A DNA stretch of 64,000 bases from Bacillota bacterium (GTDB taxonomy: Bacteria; Bacillota_I; Bacilli_A; Izemoplasmatales; Hujiaoplasmataceae), in contig JAHIVB010000002.1 of the NCBI GenBank assembly GCA_018816905.1, forward strand, positions 1 to 64,000. The letters are read 5' to 3'. The notes under the pieces were generated by a model. It was not told the DNA's origin and did not search any database. It saw only the letters and a list, made by a program, of their open reading frames with translations. Below, piece after piece: positions 43,395-52,915 of the stretch. The position numbers were made by a program, and so were the translations under genes. Numbering within the stretch: the first letter of the stretch is position 1; each line of letters begins with the position of its first letter.

Positions 43395-44255
43395 ATGAAA
43401 AAGATTTGGACGAAAGTTAAATCCTTCTTCAAAGAAACCTTTGCACCATCCCCTCTTGTTCTTTCGGATGGAACCATCAGTGTTCCCCCGAAACCGATTA
43501 TGCCGTATATTTTAATAGGACTTGTCGTTGTATTTTACTTTGCTGCTCAGGTCACTAATTTTTCTTTATGGGTACTGATAACACGATTCTTTAACTTCCA
43601 ATATGGACCGATATCATACATTAAACGTTTCTTCCCAGTAGACTGGTCTTATATGCCTAAGGTAGTTGATCCTATTTTAGAGACCATTCAAATGTCATTT
43701 CTCGGAAGTTTTTTAGGTTCTGTCATGGCGTTACCTGCGGCTTTTCTAGCAAGTAATAACTTAACGAAGAATAAGTTTGTATTGACAGCGACGAGAGGTG
43801 TCCTATCCATATTCAGATCTCTTCCAATTTTGATTTATGCCGTTTTCTTCAAACTCATTTTCGGTCTTGGTGCACTTCCTGGAACGATTGCGATTGCGGT
43901 CTTCACATTTGGTATCGTTGCGAAGATGTTGTTTGAAAAAATTGAGACCATTGATCTTGGAGCTTATCAAGCAATACAATCCACTGGTGCTTCCAAGTTG
44001 AGAAGTTTTATTTCAGCAATTATACCTGAAATATTACCGAGTTATTATTCTATGAGTCTATATGCTTTTGAAATCAATATCCGTTACGCTGCTATCTTAG
44101 GTTACGTGGGTGCCGGAGGTATTGGGTTTGATCTTGACAACGCTATGAAAATCATTAATAATAACAATCGGATTATTCCTATCGTTCTGTTTATTTTCAT
44201 CACGGTAGTCTTAATTGAAAATCTGTCTAGATTCTTACGAAGGAGGTTGGGATAA
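43395..44255 (+). CDS. phnE: PhnE-type permease 1
   Basis: A 286-residue permease with six transmembrane helices and the EAA loop (TIDLGAYQAIQSTGASKLRS near 192), as well as AAILGYVGAGGIGFDL near 236 typical of PhnE. The N-terminus has a short cytoplasmic segment. Two bases separate it from phnC. No strong ribosome site, so coupling to phnC is likely. Confidence 0.9.
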   Translation: MKKIWTKVKSFFKETFAPSPLVLSDGTISVPPKPIMPYILIGLVVVFYFAAQVTNFSLWVLITRFFNFQYGPISYIKRFFPVDWSYMPKVVDPILETIQMSFLGSFLGSVMALPAAFLASNNLTKNKFVLTATRGVLSIFRSLPILIYAVFFKLIFGLGALPGTIAIAVFTFGIVAKMLFEKIETIDLGAYQAIQSTGASKLRSFISAIIPEILPSYYSMSLYAFEINIRYAAILGYVGAGGIGFDLDNAMKIINNNNRIIPIVLFIFITVVLIENLSRFLRRRLG

Positions 44256-45118
44256 TGGGACGTAAAGCAGCCTCTATCAACTCTACGAATCAAGATGTCT
44301 TAATTGCATTACATAGTGCTCCAAAATCATTTGTTAAAAAATTATTGATTGGTTCCATCATCCTTGCGATGCTGATATGGAGCGCTAGTGCTCTCAATTT
44401 TCAAGGAATCAATGAAAATGGTTTGAGAATTGTCGGAAACATCATTCAGTACTTCTTCTGGCCAGACAGCAATCCTCTCAAGCCAACCCTCTCTACTTAT
44501 TTATTCACTTTTGCAAAAAGTGGAGTTCCATACTTAATGTATGAAACGTTAATGATTGCATTTGTCGGCACATTGTTAGGCGCAATCATTTCAATTCCTT
44601 TCGCATTTCTTTCTTCTAGAAACATTACCGGAAAAATTGGATCATTTATTGGTTCAATGATTATTACGATGATTCGGACAATTCCGATCTTCGTATGGGG
44701 AATTATCTTCATCCGTGTTCAAGGAGGAGCATTTGCAGGAGTTCTTGCAATTGCAGTTTCAAGCGTGGGAATGATATCCAAATTGTTTATCGAAGCGATT
44801 GAAGACATCGACAAAGGAATCTTGGAAGCCTTAGATTCCACAGGTGCGACAACACTTCAAAAAATAAGGTTTGGTGTTCTTCCTCAATTGACCGCAACCT
44901 TCCTTTCCACGACCATTTACAGATTTGAGATTAACGTTAAAAACGCAACAATTCTCGGTATGGTTGGTGCTGGTGGTATCGGATTTACTTTAATTGACGC
45001 TCTTGGAAGTTTCAATTTCGGTATCGTCGCCGTATGTCTATGGGTGATCATACCTGTCGTATTCATCATCGAATACTTCTCGACAAAAATCAGAACCAAA
45101 TTAACGACTGGTGAATAA
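44255..45118 (+). CDS. phnE2: PhnE-type permease 2
   Basis: A 287-residue six-helix permease, paralogous to the preceding one: EAA loop EDIDKGILEALDSTGATTLQ near 186 and ATILGMVGAGGIGFTL near 231. The two gene products probably form a heterodimer. Start overlaps the previous stop (TAATG); AAGGAGG ribosome site. Last gene of the operon, followed by a terminator. Confidence 0.9.
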   Translation: MGRKAASINSTNQDVLIALHSAPKSFVKKLLIGSIILAMLIWSASALNFQGINENGLRIVGNIIQYFFWPDSNPLKPTLSTYLFTFAKSGVPYLMYETLMIAFVGTLLGAIISIPFAFLSSRNITGKIGSFIGSMIITMIRTIPIFVWGIIFIRVQGGAFAGVLAIAVSSVGMISKLFIEAIEDIDKGILEALDSTGATTLQKIRFGVLPQLTATFLSTTIYRFEINVKNATILGMVGAGGIGFTLIDALGSFNFGIVAVCLWVIIPVVFIIEYFSTKIRTKLTTGE

Positions 45119-45144
45119 GAAGATCTTCGGATCTTCTTTTTTTT
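45117..45144. terminator. Terminator of the phn operon
   Basis: AGAAGATC/GATCTTCT stem with tetraloop TTCG and eight Ts. Confidence 0.85.
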
Positions 45145-45173
45145 ATAAAAAAAACTTCAGATTCACTCTGAAG

Positions 45174-45890
45174 TTACTTTTTTAATACATAGATCATTTG
45201 AGTACATCCTTCATAGCCATGTTCGAGGATGTATTTTTTAATATCTTCTGCTTTTGACAGAAAATGATCGAATTTATCTGAAGATTTCGCTCTTGAAACC
45301 AAACGATCGACCAGTTGCAATATCCCTTCTACTTCTTCATCAGTCGCACTCTCGAGTGTTTCTGGAATCACTGGCCAAAACGAATCGATAGACAGATTCG
45401 AATGCTCATTGATTATCTGAATGATCTCATCCCTCTTATACGTGTCATTATGGATCATTCCAAGTTCTCTGTCAATCTCCGCTGAAAAGTGATGGAGCAG
45501 TTTATGAGAGATTTGTTTATCGTTTAAACCGTCTGAAATCATTTCATGGATTAAGATGACTCCTTCTGGTTTTACTAGTCTTCTCATCTCTTCCAAAGTC
45601 TTTTTGATATCGGATAGATGATGCAGAGAGTTTGATAAAGAAACGATATCAAATGTTTCGTCATCAAACATCGAATCGTTCACATCCATTAAGGTGAATT
45701 CGATTCGTTTGTCTTCAGCAAAGTTTTTTCTAGCAAGTTCAATCATTCGTTCAGAATAATCAATTCCAACGATCTTTTGATAATCGTCAGTTAATTGCTG
45801 AACCGTCATGATAAAATTTCCAACGCCGGTTCCAATGTCAAGCATCTGAAATTGGGGATATCTATTCATTAATTCTGTTAACTTTTTCAT
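45174..45890 (-). CDS. Class I SAM-dependent methyltransferase at the end of the pilin operon
   Basis: A 238-residue methyltransferase with motif I MLDIGTGVGNFI (residues about 16-27), motif II strand end KIVGIDYSERMIELA near 40 and FDIVSLSNSLHHL near 80. UbiE/Methyltransf_11-like, so a small-molecule substrate is likely. It lies 17 bases after the PilX-like gene and may simply be the tail of that transcript. AAGG ribosome site weak. Confidence 0.8.
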   Translation of the reverse strand: MKKLTELMNRYPQFQMLDIGTGVGNFIMTVQQLTDDYQKIVGIDYSERMIELARKNFAEDKRIEFTLMDVNDSMFDDETFDIVSLSNSLHHLSDIKKTLEEMRRLVKPEGVILIHEMISDGLNDKQISHKLLHHFSAEIDRELGMIHNDTYKRDEIIQIINEHSNLSIDSFWPVIPETLESATDEEVEGILQLVDRLVSRAKSSDKFDHFLSKAEDIKKYILEHGYEGCTQMIYVLKK

Positions 45891-45906
45891 TAGTACCTTC
45901 TTCGTA

Positions 45907-47034
45907 TTATCCGGGTTGAGGAGAAGTATGAATGATAGAAAATCCCCCGCTACCTGATCTGATAGATTGTGTTACTTTATATCCTGGCAATTGCGCTTCT
46001 GTGAGACTAGGATTTGCGGATACGTTCAATGAATATGCTGATGTAGTGGCATATATTCCCCCAGTAATTGAGATGCTTGCAGAATTTACGACAAGGAAAC
46101 GATTCGATAAGAAATACGCATAATACCTTGTTTGTTTGTTGATCGTGATATCATTCTTCGCGAAAATAAATGTGGGTCTGTCGACCGTACCAAGATTCAA
46201 TTGCGCATCGGAAAGAAAATTACCTCCTGCGTAAATGGTTCCTCGAATGGTTTCATATCGATTGGAAGCTCCATCCATTGTGAAATTGCCACTTACGATA
46301 ACTGTACCTGTAAAAGTGCTCCTCTGGCCCATCTCTAAATTTCCGTTTACCACAAGAATGTAGCCTTCCTGAACCGTTAAATTCCTTCGATCAGGGATGG
46401 TAACGTTCCCTGATATATACCAAAAGCCATTCACGGTGGGGTTGGATTGACCTGTCAATTGCGACGGCGTTCTTTGTACAAAATAACCTTGCGTCACCAA
46501 ATATTGAACATAAGTCATTGTTTCAGCGAAAGTGGCGTTTGGATCAGCCGGATTTGCGGCAGGGAAACTTGCTTCCTGGAGATCAACCATGTAATTTGAC
46601 ATCATTTTTTCAGCTGTAATCAATGGATTTAAGCTGAATCCCGGTTCCCTTCCGGTGTATTGTAAGAAAGAATCATAGGTGTTGATTCCTCCGGTAGTGA
46701 CTGAGAAATAGCTTTTCATCGTCTTTGTTTCTGAATACCCATCAGAAATTTCATAAACACCGTTTCCGGTATCGGTGATGGAGACACCCATATAGGTTTC
46801 TAGTCCTTGAAGAAACAAAGGGTCCGTATTTTCTTCTCGAATGATGATGGAAAGTGTCGCATCGACTTTATTATAAGAATCATAATATTCAACTTCGTTG
46901 TTAATTCCGTATTCAATGAGCATGGCACTGTTCACAACATAGACAAAAACACTCGTAATAATCATCATTACAAGTGTGACGATGCCTAGCATTGTGATAA
47001 AAGATAATCCTTTTTTATTTAAGAGATTCTTCAA
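45907..47034 (-). CDS. Minor pilin/PilX-like type IV pilus protein
   Basis: A 375-residue protein beginning MKNLLNKKGLSFITMLGIVTLVMMIITSVF: a class III prepilin signal (KKG before LSFITML) and a hydrophobic N-terminal helix, without the usual Glu at position 5. The large remainder includes a region rich in Gly and Thr/Asn turns (GNVTIPDRRNLTVQEG, GNLEMGQRSTFTG, GGNFLSDAQLNLG) that looks like a right-handed beta-helix, as in PilX/tip-type minor pilins. TTG start at 47034, GGGG ribosome site. Part of a three-gene minor pilin set transcribed away from the main pilus operon. Confidence 0.75.
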   Translation of the reverse strand: MKNLLNKKGLSFITMLGIVTLVMMIITSVFVYVVNSAMLIEYGINNEVEYYDSYNKVDATLSIIIREENTDPLFLQGLETYMGVSITDTGNGVYEISDGYSETKTMKSYFSVTTGGINTYDSFLQYTGREPGFSLNPLITAEKMMSNYMVDLQEASFPAANPADPNATFAETMTYVQYLVTQGYFVQRTPSQLTGQSNPTVNGFWYISGNVTIPDRRNLTVQEGYILVVNGNLEMGQRSTFTGTVIVSGNFTMDGASNRYETIRGTIYAGGNFLSDAQLNLGTVDRPTFIFAKNDITINKQTRYYAYFLSNRFLVVNSASISITGGIYATTSAYSLNVSANPSLTEAQLPGYKVTQSIRSGSGGFSIIHTSPQPG

Positions 47035-47061
47035 CTTTGTGCCCCTTTCTTTATACAGAAG

Positions 47062-47586
47062 TTATTTTAAGATTGAATACATCGAGATGAACTCGTCAAC
47101 ATGATCGAATTTATCGACTAGATAAATATAGACATAAATGATTGTTGCATAGTCAGTTTCTACAATTTCAACATGAGTTGCCAAATCCAAAGAATAGACC
47201 TTAGCGTCAAGGATACCGGAATCAATGGTGATATCTACACCATCAAATTCAATTTGAAGAGTTAGGGCTGGAACGTAATCCGTTTGCTCAATTTGACCAG
47301 AAACGGGGTTATATTCCAATTCATATGCCTTTTCAAGCAATAAACATCTATTTTGAAGATCACAGTAACTGACGGAGGTCGGGTTGAATGCGTCAATTTG
47401 GTTTTCTATTTGTCTGGTCATGATTAAACCTGTCGCCGTTTTGTCTTCTTGGACGAGGATGGATTGTTGAGCCCTGGATACGATTGAAATAATATTCATA
47501 AGCAAAACAGTCACCACAGAGAACAAAAGAATAGCTGCGAGCAGATCATATAACGCGATTCCCTTGCGATTCATTGTTTTATTCAT
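47062..47586 (-). CDS. Minor pseudopilin
   Basis: A 174-residue protein with prepilin leader MNKTMNRKG followed by the hydrophobic helix IALYDLLAAILLFSVVTVLLM, with Asp instead of Glu at position 5. The globular part has no recognised motif apart from two cysteines (SYCDLQNRC). Ribosome site AGGG. It overlaps the upstream gene by eight bases. PilW/PilJ-like position in the operon, inferred. Confidence 0.75.
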   Translation of the reverse strand: MNKTMNRKGIALYDLLAAILLFSVVTVLLMNIISIVSRAQQSILVQEDKTATGLIMTRQIENQIDAFNPTSVSYCDLQNRCLLLEKAYELEYNPVSGQIEQTDYVPALTLQIEFDGVDITIDSGILDAKVYSLDLATHVEIVETDYATIIYVYIYLVDKFDHVDEFISMYSILK

Positions 47587-48004
47587 AGATCATCCCTCCC
47601 AAAGTGATGGAGCGGGTGTCTCTATAATGGATGACTATGTCAAAATGGATGACTTCATATAACAAGTCATCTGCATCGGGAGGATAGATAATAATCTCGA
47701 TTTGATCCTCAAAATCCAGTTGATTGAATATCGTGCATGAGATTGGAGACCCAGAACTAAGGCAATTTTGAGAATCGATGATTTCGATGTTTCCATTCAT
47801 CCATGTGTTCATTTCGTCGAAGGTGACATTTTTCGATATTTGATCGACCATGTTTTCAGCAATTTGAAACGCTAGCAACCTGTCATTGGTTGCACTTGCC
47901 ATTAGTCGATTATCGACTAGTATTGTCACTGAAGCGAAGAGGACAATTGAAATGAGAAAAATCGAAGCGATGGCTTCTAAAGTTGTAAATCCGCGCTTGT
48001 TCAA
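47579..48004 (-). CDS. Minor pseudopilin (PilV-like)
   Basis: A 141-residue protein with leader MNKRG, followed by FTTLEAIASIFLISIVLFASVTILV: Gly at -1, Phe at +1, Glu at +5, the complete prepilin-peptidase site. Two cysteines later in the chain may form a disulfide. TTG start with GGGAGGTGAG upstream. First gene of the minor-pilin operon, divergent from the main pilus operon, with 211 bases between. Confidence 0.8.
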   Translation of the reverse strand: MNKRGFTTLEAIASIFLISIVLFASVTILVDNRLMASATNDRLLAFQIAENMVDQISKNVTFDEMNTWMNGNIEIIDSQNCLSSGSPISCTIFNQLDFEDQIEIIIYPPDADDLLYEVIHFDIVIHYRDTRSITLGGMIYE

Positions 48005-48153
48005 ATTCTCACCTCCCAGTTCTATTTTAATTTTACATTATTTAGGTGTTAAATGCAATTGTATGATTGATTTTGAATGACATTCTATCTCTATTTCTTG
48101 AGATTACCCATATCTTTCCACTCTTAATGTATTTCAGTAAAAATATCATTAGA

Positions 48154-48159
48154 TATAAT
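48154..48159 (+). promoter_or_regulatory. -10 box ahead of the pilus operon
   Basis: TATAAT 57 bases before the first start codon; a partial TTTCAG -35 is at 16-17 bases. Confidence 0.45.
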
Positions 48160-48215
48160 GAAACGTATAGCGCTATCATCCATTCTATGATAAAATTGAA
48201 ATGGAGGTGCTACAT

Positions 48216-49409
48216 ATGGACAATTCAGGCGGTTTCATCAAAAAATATTCCCTCTTTATCCTAGCGACGATTTTCTTCGCTCTTTCAGTTGCTTTTACGC
48301 TTTATTCTGTTTTCACATATAGAATCAATTCAAGTAATGATTACACCATCATCGGAAACATTTATATTGGCGATAACTCACAAACAGAGTTATCGAATGC
48401 GATTGCCTTTGGTGTGAACGAATGGGAATCAAATGCGGTCTATACTTTGACATACCAAAATCAGAATTACTCGAATATCATTTCTTGGTTTGATTTTAAT
48501 TTAAACGTTACTTTGGATCAGATGACCTTAGGCTCAAGAAATGACGCGGCTTTCGGAATTACACAAAACAGTAAAGATGCCATGCTCTCTGAACTGTCGG
48601 AAAGATTTCCTGAAGAAGTAATGGATGCATTTGATTATGAGGACTTCTTCTCTGATGTCATCGAAGACTTGAAACAGATGTATTACATCAAAAACTATCA
48701 ATTGGTCGATTATCTAGATTTAGAAGTTCAAACAACCATTCTTGAGACCATCGTCGTCGAAAATATCAATCCAACTGACGTTACATCCATCTTGGATCAA
48801 ATCACCTCAATCACAATATCGGAATCTTCTCGATTTTCTTTATTAGACGAGCTAACAAGTACCACTCTTTCAAACGAACAACTCAGCATTATCGCTTCCG
48901 GTATCGAGAAGGTCATTCTTAATACTTATTTTACCGGAATCACGAAATCACAATACACTGTCGCTCCTTCTTGGGCAACAGAAACAGCGAATGTTCGAAT
49001 CTTAAGAGTCAATCAACTAGATTTTCAATTTTTCAATGATTTGCCTCTAGAATATCTTATTTCAATCGAAGAAGTCAGTTCTTCTTCCATTTCATTTACC
49101 TTATCAGGTTTTCCCAATGCTGAAGAAATCAGTGTAACGAAATCCGAAGAGACCATCCTTCCTTTTGAAACGATTTTGATTGAAGATGATACCTTGACGG
49201 ATACATCAGTCGGAGTCACTGTTGAAGAAACCGTCGACTCTTGGATTTATACGATTGTGGATCAAGTCGGTAGCGATGGTTACATTAAAATTTACACGAG
49301 ATCGATTACCGATGCTTTAGGAGAAACACGAAGTCAATTTCTAATGAACGAGTACTTATCTCCTACTTCGGAAATCATTCGTCAAAACATCGTGTTGAAG
49401 GGGGACTAA
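48216..49409 (+). CDS. VanW/YoaR-like putative peptidoglycan-binding protein, first gene of pilus operon
   Basis: A 397-residue secreted or membrane-anchored protein with one N-terminal helix (residues about 12-35). A region like the YoaR-type peptidoglycan-binding domain follows (IGDNSQTELSNAIAFGVNEW, residues about 52-90), then a helical middle, and a C-terminal part ending in a YLSPTSEIIRQN motif like the VanW/G5-associated tail. GGAGGTG ribosome site. Only one base from pilB, so it is part of the operon. It may anchor the pilus base to the wall; the family call is tentative. Confidence 0.55.
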   Translation: MDNSGGFIKKYSLFILATIFFALSVAFTLYSVFTYRINSSNDYTIIGNIYIGDNSQTELSNAIAFGVNEWESNAVYTLTYQNQNYSNIISWFDFNLNVTLDQMTLGSRNDAAFGITQNSKDAMLSELSERFPEEVMDAFDYEDFFSDVIEDLKQMYYIKNYQLVDYLDLEVQTTILETIVVENINPTDVTSILDQITSITISESSRFSLLDELTSTTLSNEQLSIIASGIEKVILNTYFTGITKSQYTVAPSWATETANVRILRVNQLDFQFFNDLPLEYLISIEEVSSSSISFTLSGFPNAEEISVTKSEETILPFETILIEDDTLTDTSVGVTVEETVDSWIYTIVDQVGSDGYIKIYTRSITDALGETRSQFLMNEYLSPTSEIIRQNIVLKGD

Positions 49410-49410
49410 T

Positions 49411-51060
49411 ATGGCACTTCAAAAAATAGGTGAAGTATTAATCAGTGAATCGATTATTACGAAAGAACAATTAAATGATGCCTTAAAACAAAAAAAGACA
49501 GACGAGCTTCTTGGAGAAGCGCTTGTTCGTTTAAAATATACAACCGAAGGACAAATTCTTAAAGCGTTAGAGAGAATTACAAAAATCAGAAGAATCTCTT
49601 TGAATAAATATATTTTTGACGAGTCTGTATTTGCAATGGTCAGTGAAGATTTCTGCAGGCGAAATCGAATCATTCCTCTAAAAAAAGATGGAGACATCCT
49701 ATTCTTCGCTACTGCTGATCCCCTTAATTTTAGTGTATTTGAAGAATTGAGGATTATCACAGGATACCGTCCTCGAGCTTTTTCAGCTACTTTTAGCGAA
49801 ATTGAAAGAGAAATCGAAAAATTCTATGGTTTCACAAGAACCTTGGAGGCGCTTGGCGTGAATGCTGGTGCAGGAAATGAAGTCATTCAAGAAAGCACTC
49901 AAGAACAAACCCCTATGGTGCAGCTTGTGAATCAAATCTTGGGTTCCGCTGTATTCCAACATGCCAGTGACATTCACATTGATCCTCATGATGACAAACT
50001 GTTGATTCGATATCGAGTTGATGGTGTTTTAGACACTGTCAAAGAGATGCCTTTATCGATTTTGAACCAAATCGTCAGTCGAATTAAGGTCATGTCCGGT
50101 ATGGATATCACAGAAACCAGAATTCCACAAGATGGCCGGATTCAAACAAACATCAATAACCGAAACATCGATCTAAGAATATCAACTCTTCCGACGGTAC
50201 GCGGTGAAAAAATAGTCATGCGTATATTGGATCTTTCTTCGAATCAAAAAGGAATTGACACCTTAGGCCTTCAAAAAGACGAAGAGAAAAAATTAAGAAA
50301 GATGATTGCTCATCCGAATGGAATCATCTTGGTGAGCGGACCTACAGGATCTGGTAAAACGACTACTCTCTATGCCTGTCTCAATGAGCTTAACCGTCCA
50401 GATGTCAACATCATTACCGTTGAAGACCCCGTTGAAATCCGGACTGAAGGCGTCAATCAGGTTCAAGTCAACGCAAAAGTCGATATGACTTTTGCGAATG
50501 CTCTTCGTTCGATCTTAAGACAAGACCCTAATATTATCATGATCGGTGAAATCAGAGATGTCGAAACGGCTCAAATCGCCGTGAGAGCTTCCTTAACAGG
50601 TCATCTCGTTCTAAGTACAATTCATACCAATGATGCAGTTAAGACGATTACAAGGCTTCAAGACATGAATATTGAATCATTCTTAATCAGTTCTTCACTC
50701 GCTGGAGTTGTTTCACAACGACTTGTCAGAAAACTTTGCGAAGAATGCTCCATTGAAGACGAACCATCGATTCAAGAAAAAGATTTTTTCCAAAAATACG
50801 ATATGAAAATTGATCATATCCACCGTGCGAAAGGCTGCCCTTCCTGTAACTACAAAGGATACAATGGACGTGTCGGGATTTTTGAGATCTTAGAGATGAC
50901 GGATCCACTGCGGTTATTGATTAACGAGAAAAAAAGTGTATTCGATTTAGAAACCCAAGCCAAAAAACAAGGAATGAAAACCTTAATTGAATCTGGACTT
51001 GAAAAAGTAAGCCAAGGAATCACCTCTTTGGAAGAAGTCTTAAAAGTGGCTTATGAATAG
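49411..51060 (+). CDS. pilB: Type IV pilus assembly ATPase PilB/GspE
   Basis: A 549-residue assembly ATPase. An N-terminal MshEN-type domain (residues 1-150; ILTSES motif-like LISESIITKEQL) is followed by the C-terminal ATPase: GPTGSGKTTTLYA Walker A near 310, LRQDPNIIMIGEIRD Walker B near 370, a His box, and the tetracysteine zinc motif CEEC near 443 and CPSC near 476. These match extension ATPases; a PilT-type retraction ATPase is not in the window. GGGGG-ACT precedes the ATG. Confidence 0.95.
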   Translation: MALQKIGEVLISESIITKEQLNDALKQKKTDELLGEALVRLKYTTEGQILKALERITKIRRISLNKYIFDESVFAMVSEDFCRRNRIIPLKKDGDILFFATADPLNFSVFEELRIITGYRPRAFSATFSEIEREIEKFYGFTRTLEALGVNAGAGNEVIQESTQEQTPMVQLVNQILGSAVFQHASDIHIDPHDDKLLIRYRVDGVLDTVKEMPLSILNQIVSRIKVMSGMDITETRIPQDGRIQTNINNRNIDLRISTLPTVRGEKIVMRILDLSSNQKGIDTLGLQKDEEKKLRKMIAHPNGIILVSGPTGSGKTTTLYACLNELNRPDVNIITVEDPVEIRTEGVNQVQVNAKVDMTFANALRSILRQDPNIIMIGEIRDVETAQIAVRASLTGHLVLSTIHTNDAVKTITRLQDMNIESFLISSSLAGVVSQRLVRKLCEECSIEDEPSIQEKDFFQKYDMKIDHIHRAKGCPSCNYKGYNGRVGIFEILEMTDPLRLLINEKKSVFDLETQAKKQGMKTLIESGLEKVSQGITSLEEVLKVAYE

Positions 51061-51071
51061 GGGGGATTCAA

Positions 51072-52292
51072 TTGAAACTTCATACCTATAAATACGTAGC
51101 CAAAACACAAGACGGAAAAATCATCAAAGGGCATATCGAGGCCATCAGTCATGCTTTTTGTGTCAAGTATCTTCAATCCAAAAATTATGTGATTGACAAG
51201 ATATCGGAACATAACAATCTACTAGTCAAACTTGGGCAGATTACGATTGGAAAAGTACTTTCCGATAAACAGCTTCTTTTTTTCTTAAAACAACTTGGCG
51301 CTCTTCTGAAATCGAACATCAATTTGCTTGATGCTCTGGAATTGTTGTCATTGCAACAAGAGAACCATTTAATTCGCAGACTCTATTTTGAGGTTTACTT
51401 GGATGTCTACAACGGTTTTTCCTTCTCATACGCGCTTGGAAAGCACAAAACAGACTTTCCGCTTCTTCTTGTAAGAATGGTCGAAGTTGGTGAAATCTCA
51501 GGACATTTGGCAAATAGCATTCTTGAAATGGCTAAATTCTTTGAAAAACAGTTCAAGATGATTTCCCAAATCAAAGGAACGGTTCGGATGCCAATTGTAT
51601 ACTTCATCGCAACCATCGCGATTGCGATTGGGATGATGATTTTTGTTTTTCCGAATATGGAAGATTTGTTTGCTTCATTTGGGAATGCGGAACTTCCCGG
51701 GATTACTCAATTTCTAATTAACGCAGGTTCCTATATGTCTGACCATATCCTTTCCTTTACTCTTGTAGTGGTATTATTCATTCTTACCCTAGTTCTGTCT
51801 TTAAAATACATCAGAAGTTTCCACTTCATCATGACCAAGTTTGCAATCAAGATTCCTGTATTTGGATCTCTAATTTCTACCTATAATCAAATTTTGATTG
51901 CGAATTCATTAGGCCAAATGATTAAGAATGGAATTAATTCATTACAAGCTTTAAAAACCACTGCTTCTTTGATTAAAAACGACGTTTATCATGAAATCAT
52001 CAAAGAAACTATCAAGAATGTTGAAGACGGACTGCCTTTTTCAAAATCCTTTGTCGAGAGCAACTATATCGATCCGATTATGTCTCATATGATTATTACA
52101 GGAGAAAAATCAGGTAACCTTCCTGTTTTTCTCGAAAATATGTCGATATACTATAACGAAGTCTCTGATTTGAAAATCGAGAAGATTAAAGGAGCGCTTC
52201 AACCCATCTTATTATTATTTGTTTATGCAATTGTCGGAGCACTGTTACTTGCCTTGATTTTGCCTATGTTGTCGCTTGGAACACAAATTTAG
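51072..52292 (+). CDS. pilC: Type IV pilus inner-membrane platform protein PilC/GspF
   Basis: A 406-residue platform protein with two T2SSF domains and three transmembrane helices (about 173-198, 222-245 and 372-398). Each half has its family pattern (FLKQLGALLKSNINLLDALEL; YNQILIANSLGQMIKNG..., GEKSGNLPVFLENM). It starts at a TTG at 51072 with GGGGGG seven bases upstream. It couples the ATPase to pilin insertion in the membrane. Confidence 0.93.
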   Translation: MKLHTYKYVAKTQDGKIIKGHIEAISHAFCVKYLQSKNYVIDKISEHNNLLVKLGQITIGKVLSDKQLLFFLKQLGALLKSNINLLDALELLSLQQENHLIRRLYFEVYLDVYNGFSFSYALGKHKTDFPLLLVRMVEVGEISGHLANSILEMAKFFEKQFKMISQIKGTVRMPIVYFIATIAIAIGMMIFVFPNMEDLFASFGNAELPGITQFLINAGSYMSDHILSFTLVVVLFILTLVLSLKYIRSFHFIMTKFAIKIPVFGSLISTYNQILIANSLGQMIKNGINSLQALKTTASLIKNDVYHEIIKETIKNVEDGLPFSKSFVESNYIDPIMSHMIITGEKSGNLPVFLENMSIYYNEVSDLKIEKIKGALQPILLLFVYAIVGALLLALILPMLSLGTQI

Positions 52293-52367
52293 TTTTTTAA
52301 TTATTTATCGGTATTATATTGCATATTTTATAAAATTATGAGAGAATAATAAAAAAGGGGTGAAATT

Positions 52368-52760
52368 ATGTTAAGAACACTAAGAAATAACAAAGCTGTA
52401 ACTTTAGTAGAATTATTGGCTGTCATCGTTATCTTGGCAATTATCGCTGCAATTGCTGTACCTACAATTGGAAACATGATTGATAGACAACGTGCAAATG
52501 CCGCAGCTGCATCAGGAAATAGTTTATTGGAAGTTTTCAGAATTTATGCGACTGAAAACCCTGAAATCGCTGATACAGATTACACAGCAGCAAATATTCC
52601 AACTGACGTTAGTAGTCAGCTTACAACTGTTCCCGTCATCGCTAACATTACAATCAATGTAGACTTGGGCGTTGTTACTGTTACTCTCGGAACCGGACCT
52701 ACCATTGATGGGTATGCAGTCTTACTTGATGGTGGAGTATTCGTTAGAGACCCAGCTTAA
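52368..52760 (+). CDS. pilA: Major type IV pilin
   Basis: A 130-residue prepilin. Leader MLRTLRNNKA, then VTLVELLAVIVILAIIAAIAVP: the class III site with Glu at +5, but Ala instead of Gly at -1. The mature part is small (about 120 residues) and Thr/Ala-rich, with no cysteine. GGGGTG ribosome site, its own TATTAT/TATAAA promoter elements in the 75-base gap before it and a terminator after it, so it is likely expressed above the rest of the operon. Confidence 0.9.
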   Translation: MLRTLRNNKAVTLVELLAVIVILAIIAAIAVPTIGNMIDRQRANAAAASGNSLLEVFRIYATENPEIADTDYTAANIPTDVSSQLTTVPVIANITINVDLGVVTVTLGTGPTIDGYAVLLDGGVFVRDPA

Positions 52761-52775
52761 TATTCAAAAAACTAA

Positions 52776-52817
52776 AACAAGGGCTTCTATTCAAATGAAT
52801 AAAGCCTTTTTGTTTTT
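52776..52817 (+). terminator. Terminator after the pilin gene
   Basis: Imperfect hairpin AAGGGCTT...ATTC/GAAT...AAGCCTTTTT followed by a T-rich run. Confidence 0.65.
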
Positions 52818-52915
52818 GCCTTCACTTTGAATTTTCCTTTAAAACTCGACATTTTCCGCAATCGGTATTGAATGGAATTGCTTTTTTGTGTATAATAATT
52901 TATTAGGTGATACGT

